Shown here piece after piece: positions 8,282 through 16,012 of a DNA stretch of 40,264 nt (positions within the stretch are counted from its first letter, which is position 1; every line of letters starts with the position of its first letter). Under the pieces are notes generated by a model. It was not told the DNA's origin. It saw only the letters and a list, made by a program, of their open reading frames with translations, and ran no database searches. The stretch covers positions 1 through 40,264 of the forward strand of contig NZ_JAGHEW010000376.1 of assembly GCF_017889095.1 (NCBI RefSeq). Direction: 5' to 3'. A program made the position numbers and the translations under genes. The stretch comes from Thomasclavelia sp. Its GTDB lineage: Bacteria > Bacillota_I > Bacilli_A > Erysipelotrichales > Coprobacillaceae.

Positions 8282-9015
8282 AAACAATAACTGAAGACGG
8301 AATTGTAATGCAATATTTAGATTTGCTTGAATCAAATGATAAGAAAGAAGAACTTAATGAAACCAGAGAACTGCTGGATTATATCAGCAGTCTTGAAAAA
8401 CAGTTTAATCAGGTGGTCAATGAACTTCATGATGTAAGAGAAGTGTTGGACAGTATGCAAAATCCTACAATGAAAGAACGATTAAATCATGTAGTGGATA
8501 AATTACAGGTAACGGTTAATGAAGGAATTAAAAGTTTGAATAGCATCAAGACTCAGCTGATTTCTTCTATGAAAGAATGTATTTCTTCTGTAAAGCAGAA
8601 AGGGAAGAACACTTTAGTGAAGACGGTCAATATTTTGCATATTAAAGATGGCTTGAAAAAATTGCAGAAGAGTTTTTATGCCGGAATGAAAAAAACAATG
8701 GAGTTAGACCATACAAGTCAGCAAATTTCGAGTGAACTGAGCAATGCTAAACGAAATGTAAAAAATGTTGTACGACTTCTAAGAGGAAAAAAGCCATTGG
8801 AAACGGTAAATGACAGCAAAAAAATAACGGTTGTCCAAAAAAGCAGTCGAGCTATGTTTAAAAGATTCAGAACAATGGCTATCAGTAATTCTAAGCTGAT
8901 TCGTAAATTAGATGAGCTGGATAAAAGCTCGGTAAAAAAAGATTTGAAACTTTTAAATCACAAAAGTAAAAATAATCCAAATATGATAATAAATAAAAAG
9001 GCTCCCGAACGTTAA
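8269..9015 (+). CDS. Coiled-coil conjugation-associated protein (DUF6674-like)
   Basis: 248 aa, almost all helical, with a coiled-coil at about residues 25-100 and a basic C-terminal region. There are no membrane segments. It overlaps the end of virB4 by 13 bp and has AAAGGAGAGG just upstream. A helical DUF6674-type protein is commonly found directly after virB4 in these elements. Its biochemical role is not known to me. The gene end is embedded in a bidirectional terminator. Confidence 0.6.
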   Translation: MEEMKTITEDGIVMQYLDLLESNDKKEELNETRELLDYISSLEKQFNQVVNELHDVREVLDSMQNPTMKERLNHVVDKLQVTVNEGIKSLNSIKTQLISSMKECISSVKQKGKNTLVKTVNILHIKDGLKKLQKSFYAGMKKTMELDHTSQQISSELSNAKRNVKNVVRLLRGKKPLETVNDSKKITVVQKSSRAMFKRFRTMAISNSKLIRKLDELDKSSVKKDLKLLNHKSKNNPNMIINKKAPER

Positions 9016-9025
9016 CGGGAGTCTT
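8997..9025. terminator. Bidirectional terminator between convergent genes
   Basis: AAAGGCTCCCG pairs with CGGGAGTCTTT (11 bp, one wobble) around an 8-base loop. T-runs lie on both sides, so it serves both the transfer operon and the opposing small-gene pair. The stem contains the stop codon of the upstream gene. Confidence 0.85.
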
Positions 9026-9027
9026 TA

Positions 9028-9357
9028 TTATAATCTGTTATTTAAGTAATCGAAGAGTTCCTGATATTTATGTATTTTTTCTTTGTTCGCCATGAGTCCA
9101 ATGGATAATCCGGCAGTAAAAAAGTTAAGAAAATCGCGATATTCTTCATGAAAAAGGATTTGATTCTGCAGGTTCTGATATTTATCTGTCAGTTTTTTTA
9201 CCTCTTCTTTTGGTAAGCTTTTTCTTAGTAAACTGATAATTTCCTTTTCTGTTTCAACTAGTTCGTGAGCGGTTTTTTGATACATTAAATCATGACTGGT
9301 ATCATAGTGATCAAAACTGATCAGTTTTCTGTATATGTCAAGAACGATTTTATCCAT
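9028..9357 (-). CDS. Small helical protein, DUF6809-like
   Basis: 109 aa, wholly helical. It shares its plan with the adjacent 116-aa protein: a charged helical pair, a conserved FHEEYRDF..FxxGLSIGLM stretch and a short C-terminal helix. This F..G..LG pattern resembles the DUF6809 group of small ICE proteins, whose function is unknown. The start overlaps the end of the upstream gene by 8 bp, so the two are probably translationally coupled. Both are transcribed against the conjugation operon. Confidence 0.55.
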   Translation of the reverse strand: MDKIVLDIYRKLISFDHYDTSHDLMYQKTAHELVETEKEIISLLRKSLPKEEVKKLTDKYQNLQNQILFHEEYRDFLNFFTAGLSIGLMANKEKIHKYQELFDYLNNRL

Positions 9358-9700
9358 TGTGGAATACCTCGCTTTTATTTATGTAGGTTAATATATTATT
9401 TATCATTGGTTCATTTTGATATGAATTTAGTTTTAATCCTAGTAGGATACCGATGGATAATACATTTTTAAAATCATCAAACCGCAGATTAGTTTCATGC
9501 AGGAAATATAGCTGTTCCATCTGATTAAAAATGGCAGCTTTTTCTTTTAATGTTAAGTTTTTATCGGGTTCATTCATCAATGTTTTTTGCAGATCATCGA
9601 TTTGTTTTTCAATCTTTAATATTTTTTTTGAATGCTGATGTGTATTAAACTCTTCTAGATAGTGATCAAATAACAGTTTATAAATATCTTCGTTTTGCAT
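9350..9700 (-). CDS. Small helical protein, DUF6809-like paralogue
   Basis: 116 aa. The stretch LHETNLRFDDFKNVLSIGIL lines up with the same region of its downstream neighbour, so the pair probably arose by duplication. No signal peptide, membrane helix or catalytic motif is visible. GGGAGGATGAC upstream on this strand supports the ATG at 9700. It diverges from cwlT across about 80 bp, which probably holds both promoters. Confidence 0.55.
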   Translation of the reverse strand: MQNEDIYKLLFDHYLEEFNTHQHSKKILKIEKQIDDLQKTLMNEPDKNLTLKEKAAIFNQMEQLYFLHETNLRFDDFKNVLSIGILLGLKLNSYQNEPMINNILTYINKSEVFHNG

Positions 9701-9779
9701 TTGTCATCCTCCCTTCAGTATTTATTTTATAAAAAATGGTTGGAGATACAAATGTGCGATTTAACAGAAAGGATGCGTT

Positions 9780-11381
9780 ATGGTAAAAAAAATAAAAACA
9801 AAAGAATCATCAAAAACTGTCAAAACTTCTGATAAAAAAAGAAATTTACAGCATTTTGAAAAAAAGATCATTTTGTCACAGAAAGATATGGTCGTACCCA
9901 AAAACAGTAATGAAAAAGAACAGGATAATCAGTATGCAGTCAATAAAACTGTTGCAGTGGAGAAAAAAGCCTTCCAGACTGCTTTTAAAAAAAGAAGATT
10001 ATCAGTTAGAAAGAAAAAAGATCATAATAATCAGGTATTTGATACACTATCTTTAAAAAAAGATAGTGATGATTTGAATGAGGATAAATTAAATATAAAA
10101 AACAAAGAAAAAATTCAAACAAAAAAGATAAAAGATTTAAATTTTATCAGACAAAAAAAAGCGGATCAATACAGTCCGATAAAGTCAAAGGAAAATGAAA
10201 GTAAAACCATTATTAATCATTCTGATTCCTATACATCAAGAATGAAGAACTACTGGATAGCAGGATACAAAAATAAACTCAAGAACTTGAAAAACAGGAA
10301 TAAAACAGTAAATGTAGTATCATCATTAGGATCAGGGGTATTTCATGGCGGTACGTTCATATATAAAAAAGCGAAAAACGGTATTAATTTTTTGATCACT
10401 GCCGGAACAGGTCTGATTATTTTAATTGTTATTACTTTATTTATTGGTTTGTTTTCGGCACTGTCGGACGACACTACTACAGTCAATGCAGAAGCCTATG
10501 TGAGTGAAGAAGTATTGGCTTATACTGAGGTGATTGAAAAATATGCGGTTGAATATAATATAGCGGATTATGTTCCGCTGATTCAGGCTGTAATGATGCA
10601 GGAAAGCGGTGGGAAGGGAAAAGACCCAATGCAGTCCTCTGAGTGCGGTTTTAATGAAAAATATCCCAGAAAACCGGGAGGAATTACCGATCCTGATTAT
10701 TCTATTCAGGTAGGTATTCAAAATTTAGCAGACTGTCTAGATAAAGCTAAAGTTAAGGAAATAAGTGACATTGATAATATTTCTCTGGCTCTACAGGGTT
10801 ATAATTATGGTAATGGCTACATATCATGGGCAGTAAAAAATTTTGGCGGATATACAAAGGCAAATGCAAAAGTCTTTAGTGATCAGAAGAAAGCTGAACT
10901 GAAAACAGATGTATATGGAGATCCGGATTATGTACCTCATGTACTGCGTTATTATCATCCCGGACAGGGAGGTATTGTACTGGCTGCAAAATCACAGGTT
11001 GGAACCGCAGGTGGTAAAAAATACTGGGAATGGTATGGTCTTAATCAGAGGGTGAACTGGTGTGCAATATTTGTATCATGGTGTGCTTATGAAAGCGGGG
11101 ATATTGGAACGAATATTCCAAAATTTGCTGCTACTTATGATGGTATGGCATGGTTTACAAGACATAATAAATGGAAGGATAAAAGTTATACACCTGTACC
11201 GGGTGATATTATTTTCTTTGACTGGGAAGATAACAAACTTCCAGATCATGTAGGAATTGTTGTAAAAGTCGAGGATGGAAAAATATATACTGTGGAGGGA
11301 AACAGTAATGATGAGGTAAAAAGTAAAGAGTATGATAAAAATTATAAACATATATTAGGATATGGCATAAGATTGGGGTAA
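9780..11381 (+). CDS. CwlT-like bifunctional peptidoglycan hydrolase (VirB1-like)
   Basis: 533 aa. Residues 1-200 are a long lysine-rich cytoplasmic region. One membrane helix follows (about 205-228, LITAGTGLIILIVITLFIGL). Next is a lysozyme-like transglycosylase domain (about 245-395) with the catalytic-Glu context QAVMMQESGG, then a CHAP/NlpC-type amidase domain (about 405-530) with catalytic Cys in NWCAIFVSWC and His in PDHVGIVVKV. This is the architecture of Tn916 Orf14/CwlT, which opens the cell wall for the conjugation channel. The lysine-rich cytoplasmic extension is longer than in Tn916. Confidence 0.92.
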   Translation: MVKKIKTKESSKTVKTSDKKRNLQHFEKKIILSQKDMVVPKNSNEKEQDNQYAVNKTVAVEKKAFQTAFKKRRLSVRKKKDHNNQVFDTLSLKKDSDDLNEDKLNIKNKEKIQTKKIKDLNFIRQKKADQYSPIKSKENESKTIINHSDSYTSRMKNYWIAGYKNKLKNLKNRNKTVNVVSSLGSGVFHGGTFIYKKAKNGINFLITAGTGLIILIVITLFIGLFSALSDDTTTVNAEAYVSEEVLAYTEVIEKYAVEYNIADYVPLIQAVMMQESGGKGKDPMQSSECGFNEKYPRKPGGITDPDYSIQVGIQNLADCLDKAKVKEISDIDNISLALQGYNYGNGYISWAVKNFGGYTKANAKVFSDQKKAELKTDVYGDPDYVPHVLRYYHPGQGGIVLAAKSQVGTAGGKKYWEWYGLNQRVNWCAIFVSWCAYESGDIGTNIPKFAATYDGMAWFTRHNKWKDKSYTPVPGDIIFFDWEDNKLPDHVGIVVKVEDGKIYTVEGNSNDEVKSKEYDKNYKHILGYGIRLG

Positions 11382-11388
11382 GAATAAA

Positions 11389-11754
11389 ATGATGGATATA
11401 GGTAAACGTATAAAAATTTTAAGAAAAAGAAAGAATATGACTCAAAAAGAACTTGGCATTTTGCTTGGGTTTAAAGAAAGTACGGCTGTTGTTCGGATTA
11501 CACAGTATGAAAAAAACAGCAGAATGCCTAGAGATAATATTTTACAAAAAATAAGTAATATATTTGATGTAAAAAAAGAAGTGTTGACCAGCAGTACAGG
11601 TGATCCAGTTATCGATTTATGTATCGATATGTACTGGCTAAGCATGGAAGGCATTGCACCTTTGCTGGTCTTTAGTTTTTTTAAAAGTGTAAATGAGTTA
11701 TTTCCATTAAAATACGGAGAGTTTAATAATTTAGTTGGTAGATATATGATTTAA
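11389..11754 (+). CDS. XRE-family transcriptional regulator
   Basis: 121 aa. An HTH_3 domain occupies about residues 5-62 (IGKRIKILRKRKNMTQKELG with ITQYEKNSRMPR). The C-terminal 60 residues are hydrophobic and helical, with no recognised domain. It starts 7 bp after cwlT, so it is probably expressed with the end of the transfer operon and could feed back on it. It converges with the HTH-S24 repressor gene. The target is not evident from sequence. Confidence 0.8.
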   Translation: MMDIGKRIKILRKRKNMTQKELGILLGFKESTAVVRITQYEKNSRMPRDNILQKISNIFDVKKEVLTSSTGDPVIDLCIDMYWLSMEGIAPLLVFSFFKSVNELFPLKYGEFNNLVGRYMI

Positions 11755-11776
11755 CTGTCTTTTATTAAGAAATAAT

Positions 11777-12370
11777 CTAGTTGATTTCGGACTTGCTGTA
11801 GATAACCTTGCCTAAAATTTTTACAGGAAGTTCTTCTACTTCCTTAGCAGTGAAATAGCGATTATTGTAGTTGGGATTTGCTGCTTCTAAAATCAGCAGG
11901 TCCTTTTTTTTGATAACCCTTTTTACAGTAGCTTCTTCATCGATTAGAACAACAGCAATCGTTCCTGAAGGAACATCAGAACACTGTTTAACATAAATTA
12001 AATCATTATCATGAATATGAGCTCCGTCCATTGAATCACCGGTAACTCGCAAAAAGAAATCTCCTCTATAGAAATCTCTAGATGTTACCTCTTCATAGCT
12101 TTCTATGTTTTGATCAGCTAGAAGATTATATCCGGCTTTGACCGTTCCAATAATAGGTTTTTCATAAACTTCTTTTTCCTTTAATAGCTGCTCAACATCT
12201 ATTTTTAACATATAAGATAATCGTTCGATAACCTCCTGATTGACAGCTTTGGTATCTCCCTTTAACCAGCGGGTGATAGTGGAACGATTAACATTGAGTT
12301 GATCAGCAATTTGCTGGTGTGTCATACCGGTTTTTAATTTATATTCTTTTAAATAGTCTTTAAATTGCAT
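11777..12370 (-). CDS. LexA/CI-like repressor (HTH + S24 self-cleaving peptidase)
   Basis: 197 aa. An N-terminal XRE helix-turn-helix (residues 5-60, MTHQQIADQLNVNRSTITRW) is joined to an S24 peptidase domain. It has an Ala-Gly cleavage dipeptide (GTVKAG), the catalytic serine in GDSMDG and the catalytic lysine in ATVKRV. In this family RecA filaments on damaged DNA trigger self-cleavage and derepression. It diverges from the UvrX-type polymerase gene, with matching half-sites in both promoters, so it almost certainly controls itself and that operon. It may also gate ICE activation. Confidence 0.92.
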   Translation of the reverse strand: MQFKDYLKEYKLKTGMTHQQIADQLNVNRSTITRWLKGDTKAVNQEVIERLSYMLKIDVEQLLKEKEVYEKPIIGTVKAGYNLLADQNIESYEEVTSRDFYRGDFFLRVTGDSMDGAHIHDNDLIYVKQCSDVPSGTIAVVLIDEEATVKRVIKKKDLLILEAANPNYNNRYFTAKEVEELPVKILGKVIYSKSEIN

Positions 12371-12390
12371 AAAACCACCTTCTTTACCAC

Positions 12391-12419
12391 ATTATAAGAC
12401 AGAAGTCAACATGTTGCAA
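12391..12419 (-). promoter_or_regulatory. Promoter of the HTH-S24 repressor
   Basis: On the minus strand, TTGCAA (12414-12419) is followed after 17 bp by a perfect TATAAT (12391-12396). The spacer and -35 overlap the operator half-site TGTTGCA and the palindrome CAACATGTTG (12407-12416), which fits autorepression. Confidence 0.7.
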
Positions 12420-12472
12420 TAAAAAAGAACAATAAATTAAAATGAATTCCAATATTTTGGAGTCTATTTCAT

Positions 12473-12505
12473 TTTGTTGCATTTATAGTTGAATTATGCA
12501 ACAAA
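12473..12505 (+). promoter_or_regulatory. Operator for the HTH-S24 repressor (10-bp inverted repeat)
   Basis: TTTGTTGCAT and ATGCAACAAA form a perfect inverted repeat with a 13-bp spacer. A third half-site of the same type (TGTTGCA, 12412-12418) lies in the repressor's own promoter. The arms flank and overlap the -35 and spacer of the polymerase promoter. Confidence 0.75.
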
Positions 12506-12517
12506 GATAAATATAAT
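12489..12517 (+). promoter_or_regulatory. Promoter of the UvrX-type polymerase operon
   Basis: TTGAAT (12489-12494), a 17-bp spacer and a perfect TATAAT (12512-12517). One operator arm sits in the spacer, so bound repressor would block RNA polymerase. AAAGGAGG at about 12527-12534 is the ribosome binding site. Confidence 0.8.
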
Positions 12518-12538
12518 GAAAATTGAAAGGAGGCAAAG

Positions 12539-13798
12539 ATGGACATGAATAAAATTTATTTCTGTATCGATCTTAAAAGTTTTTTCGCATCCGTAGAATG
12601 TAGTGAACGTCATTTAGATCCGTTTGAAGAAAATCTAGTTGTGGCTGATCCAACAAGAGGAAAAGGAGCATTATGTTTAGCAATTACACCCAAGATGAAG
12701 TCTATGGGAATAAAAAATAGATGTCGATTATTTGAAATCCCGGATAATGTAAAATATCATATTGCTACACCAAGAATGAAACTGTACATGGAATATTCCT
12801 CTACAATTTATTCTATTTATTTAAAATACGTTAGCACTAATGATATTCATGTTTATTCCATTGACGAGTGTTTCATTGATGCAACTGACTATCTTAAATA
12901 CTATAAAATGAAACCTAAAGAATTTGCAAAAATGATTATGCAGGATGTTTTTAACCAGACAAATATTACTGCTACATGTGGAATAGGTACAAATCTTTAC
13001 CTGGCTAAAGTGGCGTTGGATATTCTAGCTAAACATCAAAAAGATAATATTGGAATGCTAAATGAAAAGCTTTATCAGAAATATTTATGGCATTATCTCC
13101 CTTTAACTGATTTTTGGCATATTGGCAGAGGTATTTCAAATCATCTTAGTCAACTGGGAATTACCGATATGTATGATTTGGCACATTATAGAGAAGATGT
13201 GTTATATAAAGAGTTCGGAATTAATGCAGAATATATTATTGATCATGCGTGGGGAAAGGAACCCACCACAATTTCAGAGATAAAGCAGTATCAGCCTCAA
13301 AGCAATTCTATTTCACATTCGCAGGTACTGTTTGAAGATTATGAATATCAAGATGCCCTGCTCGTATTAAAAGAAATGGTGGAAGTAACGATATATCGAC
13401 TTGTTGAAAATCGTCTGGTAAGTGATCAGATTTCTTTAAGCATAGGATACTCTAACAATATTATTAAAGGTACAGGCGGTTCACGAAAAATTTCAGTTAG
13501 AACGAATTCACTTAAAATAATGACAGAAGAATTTGTTGATTTATTTATAAGAACAACCTGTAAAGAATATCCTATTCGTACTATTGCAATCGGATTTGGA
13601 AATTTGTTAGATGAATTCTATGAGAGTTATGATTTATTTACAGATTTTGAGGAACTTGACAGAGAAAAAAGACTTCAGGAAGCAATTATCCAGATAAAAC
13701 ACCGATATGGGAAAAATGCTGTTCTAAAAGGTATGAATAAACTAGAAAAAGCAACAACAGAAAAAAGGAACACGTTGATTGGTGGTCACAATGCCTGA
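12539..13798 (+). CDS. uvrX: Y-family DNA polymerase (UvrX/UmuC-like)
   Basis: 419 aa. Palm-domain catalytic motifs are intact: FCIDLKSFFASVE near residues 8-20 and YSIDECFID near 105-113. The little-finger region (LVSDQISLSIGYS) follows. Such polymerases copy damaged DNA and are found on phages and ICEs downstream of S24 repressors, where they are induced by DNA damage. The promoter carries the repressor's operators. The gene overlaps the start region of the YolD-like gene, a usual partner. Confidence 0.93.
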   Translation: MDMNKIYFCIDLKSFFASVECSERHLDPFEENLVVADPTRGKGALCLAITPKMKSMGIKNRCRLFEIPDNVKYHIATPRMKLYMEYSSTIYSIYLKYVSTNDIHVYSIDECFIDATDYLKYYKMKPKEFAKMIMQDVFNQTNITATCGIGTNLYLAKVALDILAKHQKDNIGMLNEKLYQKYLWHYLPLTDFWHIGRGISNHLSQLGITDMYDLAHYREDVLYKEFGINAEYIIDHAWGKEPTTISEIKQYQPQSNSISHSQVLFEDYEYQDALLVLKEMVEVTIYRLVENRLVSDQISLSIGYSNNIIKGTGGSRKISVRTNSLKIMTEEFVDLFIRTTCKEYPIRTIAIGFGNLLDEFYESYDLFTDFEELDREKRLQEAIIQIKHRYGKNAVLKGMNKLEKATTEKRNTLIGGHNA

Positions 13799-14105
13799 TA
13801 AAAAACTTCAAAGAGCAAAATTATTCCTATCGTATGATGCTTTAAAAGGATTTACAGAACTGATCAGAGAGAAGGAAAAAAAGATAATACCAAAAAAGGA
13901 GTTATCTGCTGATGATTATGATGAGTTGAATTGGAAGATAAAGAGTCTGAAGTCAGGAATGTTGGTACAAATAACTTACTATGACCTTGATCAATATATT
14001 CAGAAAGAAGGAATGGTTGCTTTAGTAGACTTAAATAATAAAATAATTCGCATAGTAGATAAAGAAATTAAATTAAAAGATATTGTTAAAATAGAATTTA
14101 TGTAA
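13791..14105 (+). CDS. YolD-like protein
   Basis: 104 aa from ATG 13791. The ORF track adds four residues from GTG 13779. The order of an N-terminal helix, KSLKSGMLVQITYYDLDQYIQKEGMVALVDLNNKIIRI and DIVKIEF matches the YolD-like family, small beta-rich proteins that accompany UvrX/UmuC-type polymerases in Bacillota and may act as their accessory (UmuD-like) subunit. It overlaps the polymerase stop by 8 bp. Confidence 0.8.
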   Translation: MPDKKLQRAKLFLSYDALKGFTELIREKEKKIIPKKELSADDYDELNWKIKSLKSGMLVQITYYDLDQYIQKEGMVALVDLNNKIIRIVDKEIKLKDIVKIEFM

Positions 14106-14122
14106 ATGAAGTGGTGGCTATA

Positions 14123-14719
14123 ATGAAAGAAGTTATTATCAATAGCAGAAATCTCATTTATATGTTATGTGATCTCATGGAAATCAAAAGACCGGATATT
14201 TATTATTTTTGTAAGACAAAAGCAAATTTTAAACTGTATGATAGCCATTTAAATCTTATATCTTACGATCAGCGTGATTTAAATACAAGTGTAAAATATA
14301 TTAAATACATCTATGAGGAAAATACTGTTTATATAAATTTGAAAATTTTTTCAGATATTGTCAAAGCATATATCGTTATTATCAAACTATTAAGGGGAAT
14401 TTATCAGTATGAGCAGGCTCTAAGATATAGTAAAGATTTGCCATGCTGTAAAGATGCCCATAATTTTTACTATATTTATATTCAAACAGACAGTTATAAA
14501 CAGCATAAAGCATATATAAATTCAGCTGATGAATTAGATAAATTTGCCTTTGCATATATTATTATGCGATGTGTTTTTGATCATAATATTTATTTCAAAG
14601 GATTAGAACAAAACAGATATGCAGAAAAAGTTAATTGGTTAATACAGGAATACCCAGAAGATCAATTAATGCAGATGAAAGAAAAATATCAAATTATACC
14701 AATAAAATCTGATCAATAA
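14123..14719 (+). CDS. Unknown protein, possible degenerate zincin
   Basis: 198 aa from ATG 14123 (GTG 14111 in the track). I do not recognise it with confidence. The order of beta strands (INLKIFSDIV), a helix at IVIIKLLRGIYQYEQ and a later DELDKFAFAYIIMR resembles ICE-borne ImmA/IrrE- or M78-like zincins, where the first helix would carry HExxH and the second a conserved D/E. The histidines are absent here, so it would be inactive as a protease. It is the last gene of the SOS-type operon, followed by terminators. Confidence 0.45.
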   Translation: MKEVIINSRNLIYMLCDLMEIKRPDIYYFCKTKANFKLYDSHLNLISYDQRDLNTSVKYIKYIYEENTVYINLKIFSDIVKAYIVIIKLLRGIYQYEQALRYSKDLPCCKDAHNFYYIYIQTDSYKQHKAYINSADELDKFAFAYIIMRCVFDHNIYFKGLEQNRYAEKVNWLIQEYPEDQLMQMKEKYQIIPIKSDQ

Positions 14720-14721
14720 AA

Positions 14722-14743
14722 AAATAGAAGTTTCCTTCTATTT
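14722..14743 (-). terminator. Hairpin with U-tract on the minus strand
   Basis: AAATAGAAG pairs perfectly with CTTCTATTT around TTTC. On the minus strand it is followed by TTTTTTTATTG, so it would stop leftward transcripts coming from the invertible segment. On the plus strand the T-run is short. Confidence 0.6.
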
Positions 14744-14763
14744 AAAATCAGATAATATAGAAC

Positions 14764-14791
14764 AATCGTACTCAAAAGGTACGATTTTTTT
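14764..14791 (+). terminator. Intrinsic terminator ending the polymerase operon
   Basis: AATCGTAC pairs with GTACGATT (8 bp) around a 7-base loop, followed by TTTTTTT. It insulates the invertible switch from the SOS-type operon. Confidence 0.85.
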
Positions 14792-14831
14792 ATTTTGGAT
14801 TGTATGCTGTTTACGATATTACGAAGAAAAA

Positions 14832-14856
14832 GTCGTAGAATTAACTATTCTACGAC
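14832..14856. repeat. Left recombination site (IR-L) of the invertible segment
   Basis: A 25-bp site built of arm GTCGTAGAAT, centre TAACT and arm ATTCTACGAC. The arms are perfectly symmetric and only the centre gives polarity, as in lox or FRT core sites. The whole site is the exact reverse complement of the right site at 15943-15967. A weaker match continues inward for about 11 bp (9 of 11 bases). On the minus strand the arms form a hairpin followed by TTTTTCTT, which could act as a terminator. Confidence 0.92.
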
Positions 14857-14860
14857 CAAT

Positions 14861-14888
14861 AATATAGCACATATGACTAAAAAGTTAA
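14861..14888 (-). promoter_or_regulatory. Outward promoter just inside IR-L
   Basis: On the minus strand, TTAACT (14883-14888), a 16-bp spacer and TATATT (14861-14866) with an extended TGC element. The expected start falls in or next to IR-L. In this orientation it fires left, into terminators. After inversion it would fire right, through the site next to the NusG-like and polysaccharide genes. It is predicted from sequence only. Confidence 0.55.
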
Positions 14889-15009
14889 AGAAAAATATTT
14901 AATTTATGGCGTTTTTGTATTAATTAGTAAAGTTCTTGTACTAAACAACCATTTAGCCATTTTTAACTTATCTAATATGATATTTAGAAAAAGAAAAGGA
15001 GAACAGAAA

Positions 15010-15954
15010 ATGGAAAAAGAAATTTACATCAAAAAATTAGCAGAGGAGTGGCTAAATTATAAAGAATTGACAGTCAAATACTCTACACTAATGAGGTATC
15101 AGGAAATCATTGAGAATTATTTAGAAAACATGGATAAAGAAAAACCAATCAGCAGTTGGAATGAAGTGGACTTTGAAAAGTGGTATTACAACTTTTTAAA
15201 AAATAGCCAACTATCAAAAAGTACTCATAACATGATTAATGTTGTTTTAAAAGATATACTTAAATTTGGTATAAAAAGACATGGATTTGAAAAATGTGAT
15301 TTATCATTTATGAAAAAGCAGAAAGAGAAGAAAGAAATCCAAGTACTAACAAACGATGAATATCAGCGTTTGTTAAGTTATTGTAAGGAAAATATGAATT
15401 TTACTACAGTATCTGTTTATACATGTTTGCACACTGGACTAAGAATTGGTGAGATATGCGGTTTAAAATGGGAAGATATTCAATTAGAAAACCAGACTCT
15501 TTCTGTCAATAGAACAGTTCAAAGAATAAAAAACAAGGATTCTGATGGACCTAAAACGAAAATAATGATTTCATCTCCAAAATCCGATTCATCAGCTAGA
15601 GTTGTGGTTTTAGCTGATTTCTTAATTGACTATCTTAAAGTTTATAAATCAATCGTCCAGCCTAAAACAGAAAACTGTTTCTTGATAACAAATAACACAA
15701 ACACTCCGGATACAAGAAATATACAAAGAAATTTTAAAAGAATTTGTAACAAATTAAATATTTCACTAACTTTTCATGGATTAAGACATACATTTGCAAC
15801 TCACTGTGTTGAATGCTCAATGGATATTAAGACATTAAGTGAGCTTCTAGGACATTCTAGTGTAGCATTTACGATGGATATGTATGTTCACCCAAGCCTA
15901 AATTACATGAAAGAACAGATTAATAAAATATCTAAATTAATGGTCGTAGAATAG
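15010..15954 (+). CDS. Tyrosine recombinase (putative DNA invertase) inside its own invertible segment
   Basis: 314 aa from ATG 15010, which has AAAAGGAG eight bases upstream; the ORF-track start 14977 is less likely. There is an N-terminal SAM-like core-binding domain (about 1-100), then a catalytic domain with Arg in TGLRIGEICG, His-x-x-Arg in HGLRHTFATH, His in LGHSS and the nucleophile Tyr in MDMYVHPS. All expected catalytic residues are present. The last codons and the TAG stop lie within the right 25-bp site, so the gene stays intact in either orientation. Its position between exact inverted sites marks it as an invertase rather than an integrase. It is separate from the ICE integrase at 37.3 kb. 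Confidence 0.85.
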   Translation: MEKEIYIKKLAEEWLNYKELTVKYSTLMRYQEIIENYLENMDKEKPISSWNEVDFEKWYYNFLKNSQLSKSTHNMINVVLKDILKFGIKRHGFEKCDLSFMKKQKEKKEIQVLTNDEYQRLLSYCKENMNFTTVSVYTCLHTGLRIGEICGLKWEDIQLENQTLSVNRTVQRIKNKDSDGPKTKIMISSPKSDSSARVVVLADFLIDYLKVYKSIVQPKTENCFLITNNTNTPDTRNIQRNFKRICNKLNISLTFHGLRHTFATHCVECSMDIKTLSELLGHSSVAFTMDMYVHPSLNYMKEQINKISKLMVVE

Positions 15955-15967
15955 TTAATTCTACGAC
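15943..15967. repeat. Right recombination site (IR-R) of the invertible segment
   Basis: Arm GTCGTAGAAT, centre AGTTA, arm ATTCTACGAC. It is the exact reverse complement of the left site. It encodes the last residues and stop of the recombinase and lies 45 bp upstream of the first NusG-like gene. Recombination between the two sites would flip about 1.1 kb. Confidence 0.92.
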
Positions 15968-16012
15968 ATTTTATTAATTTCGTATGACCTAATTTTATAA
16001 GGAAGATGGTAG

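Noticed and set aside
15010-15954. Recombinase as integrase of a second integrative element
   Set aside because: The flanking sites are in inverted, not direct, orientation and immediately bracket the gene. Recombination between them inverts rather than excises.
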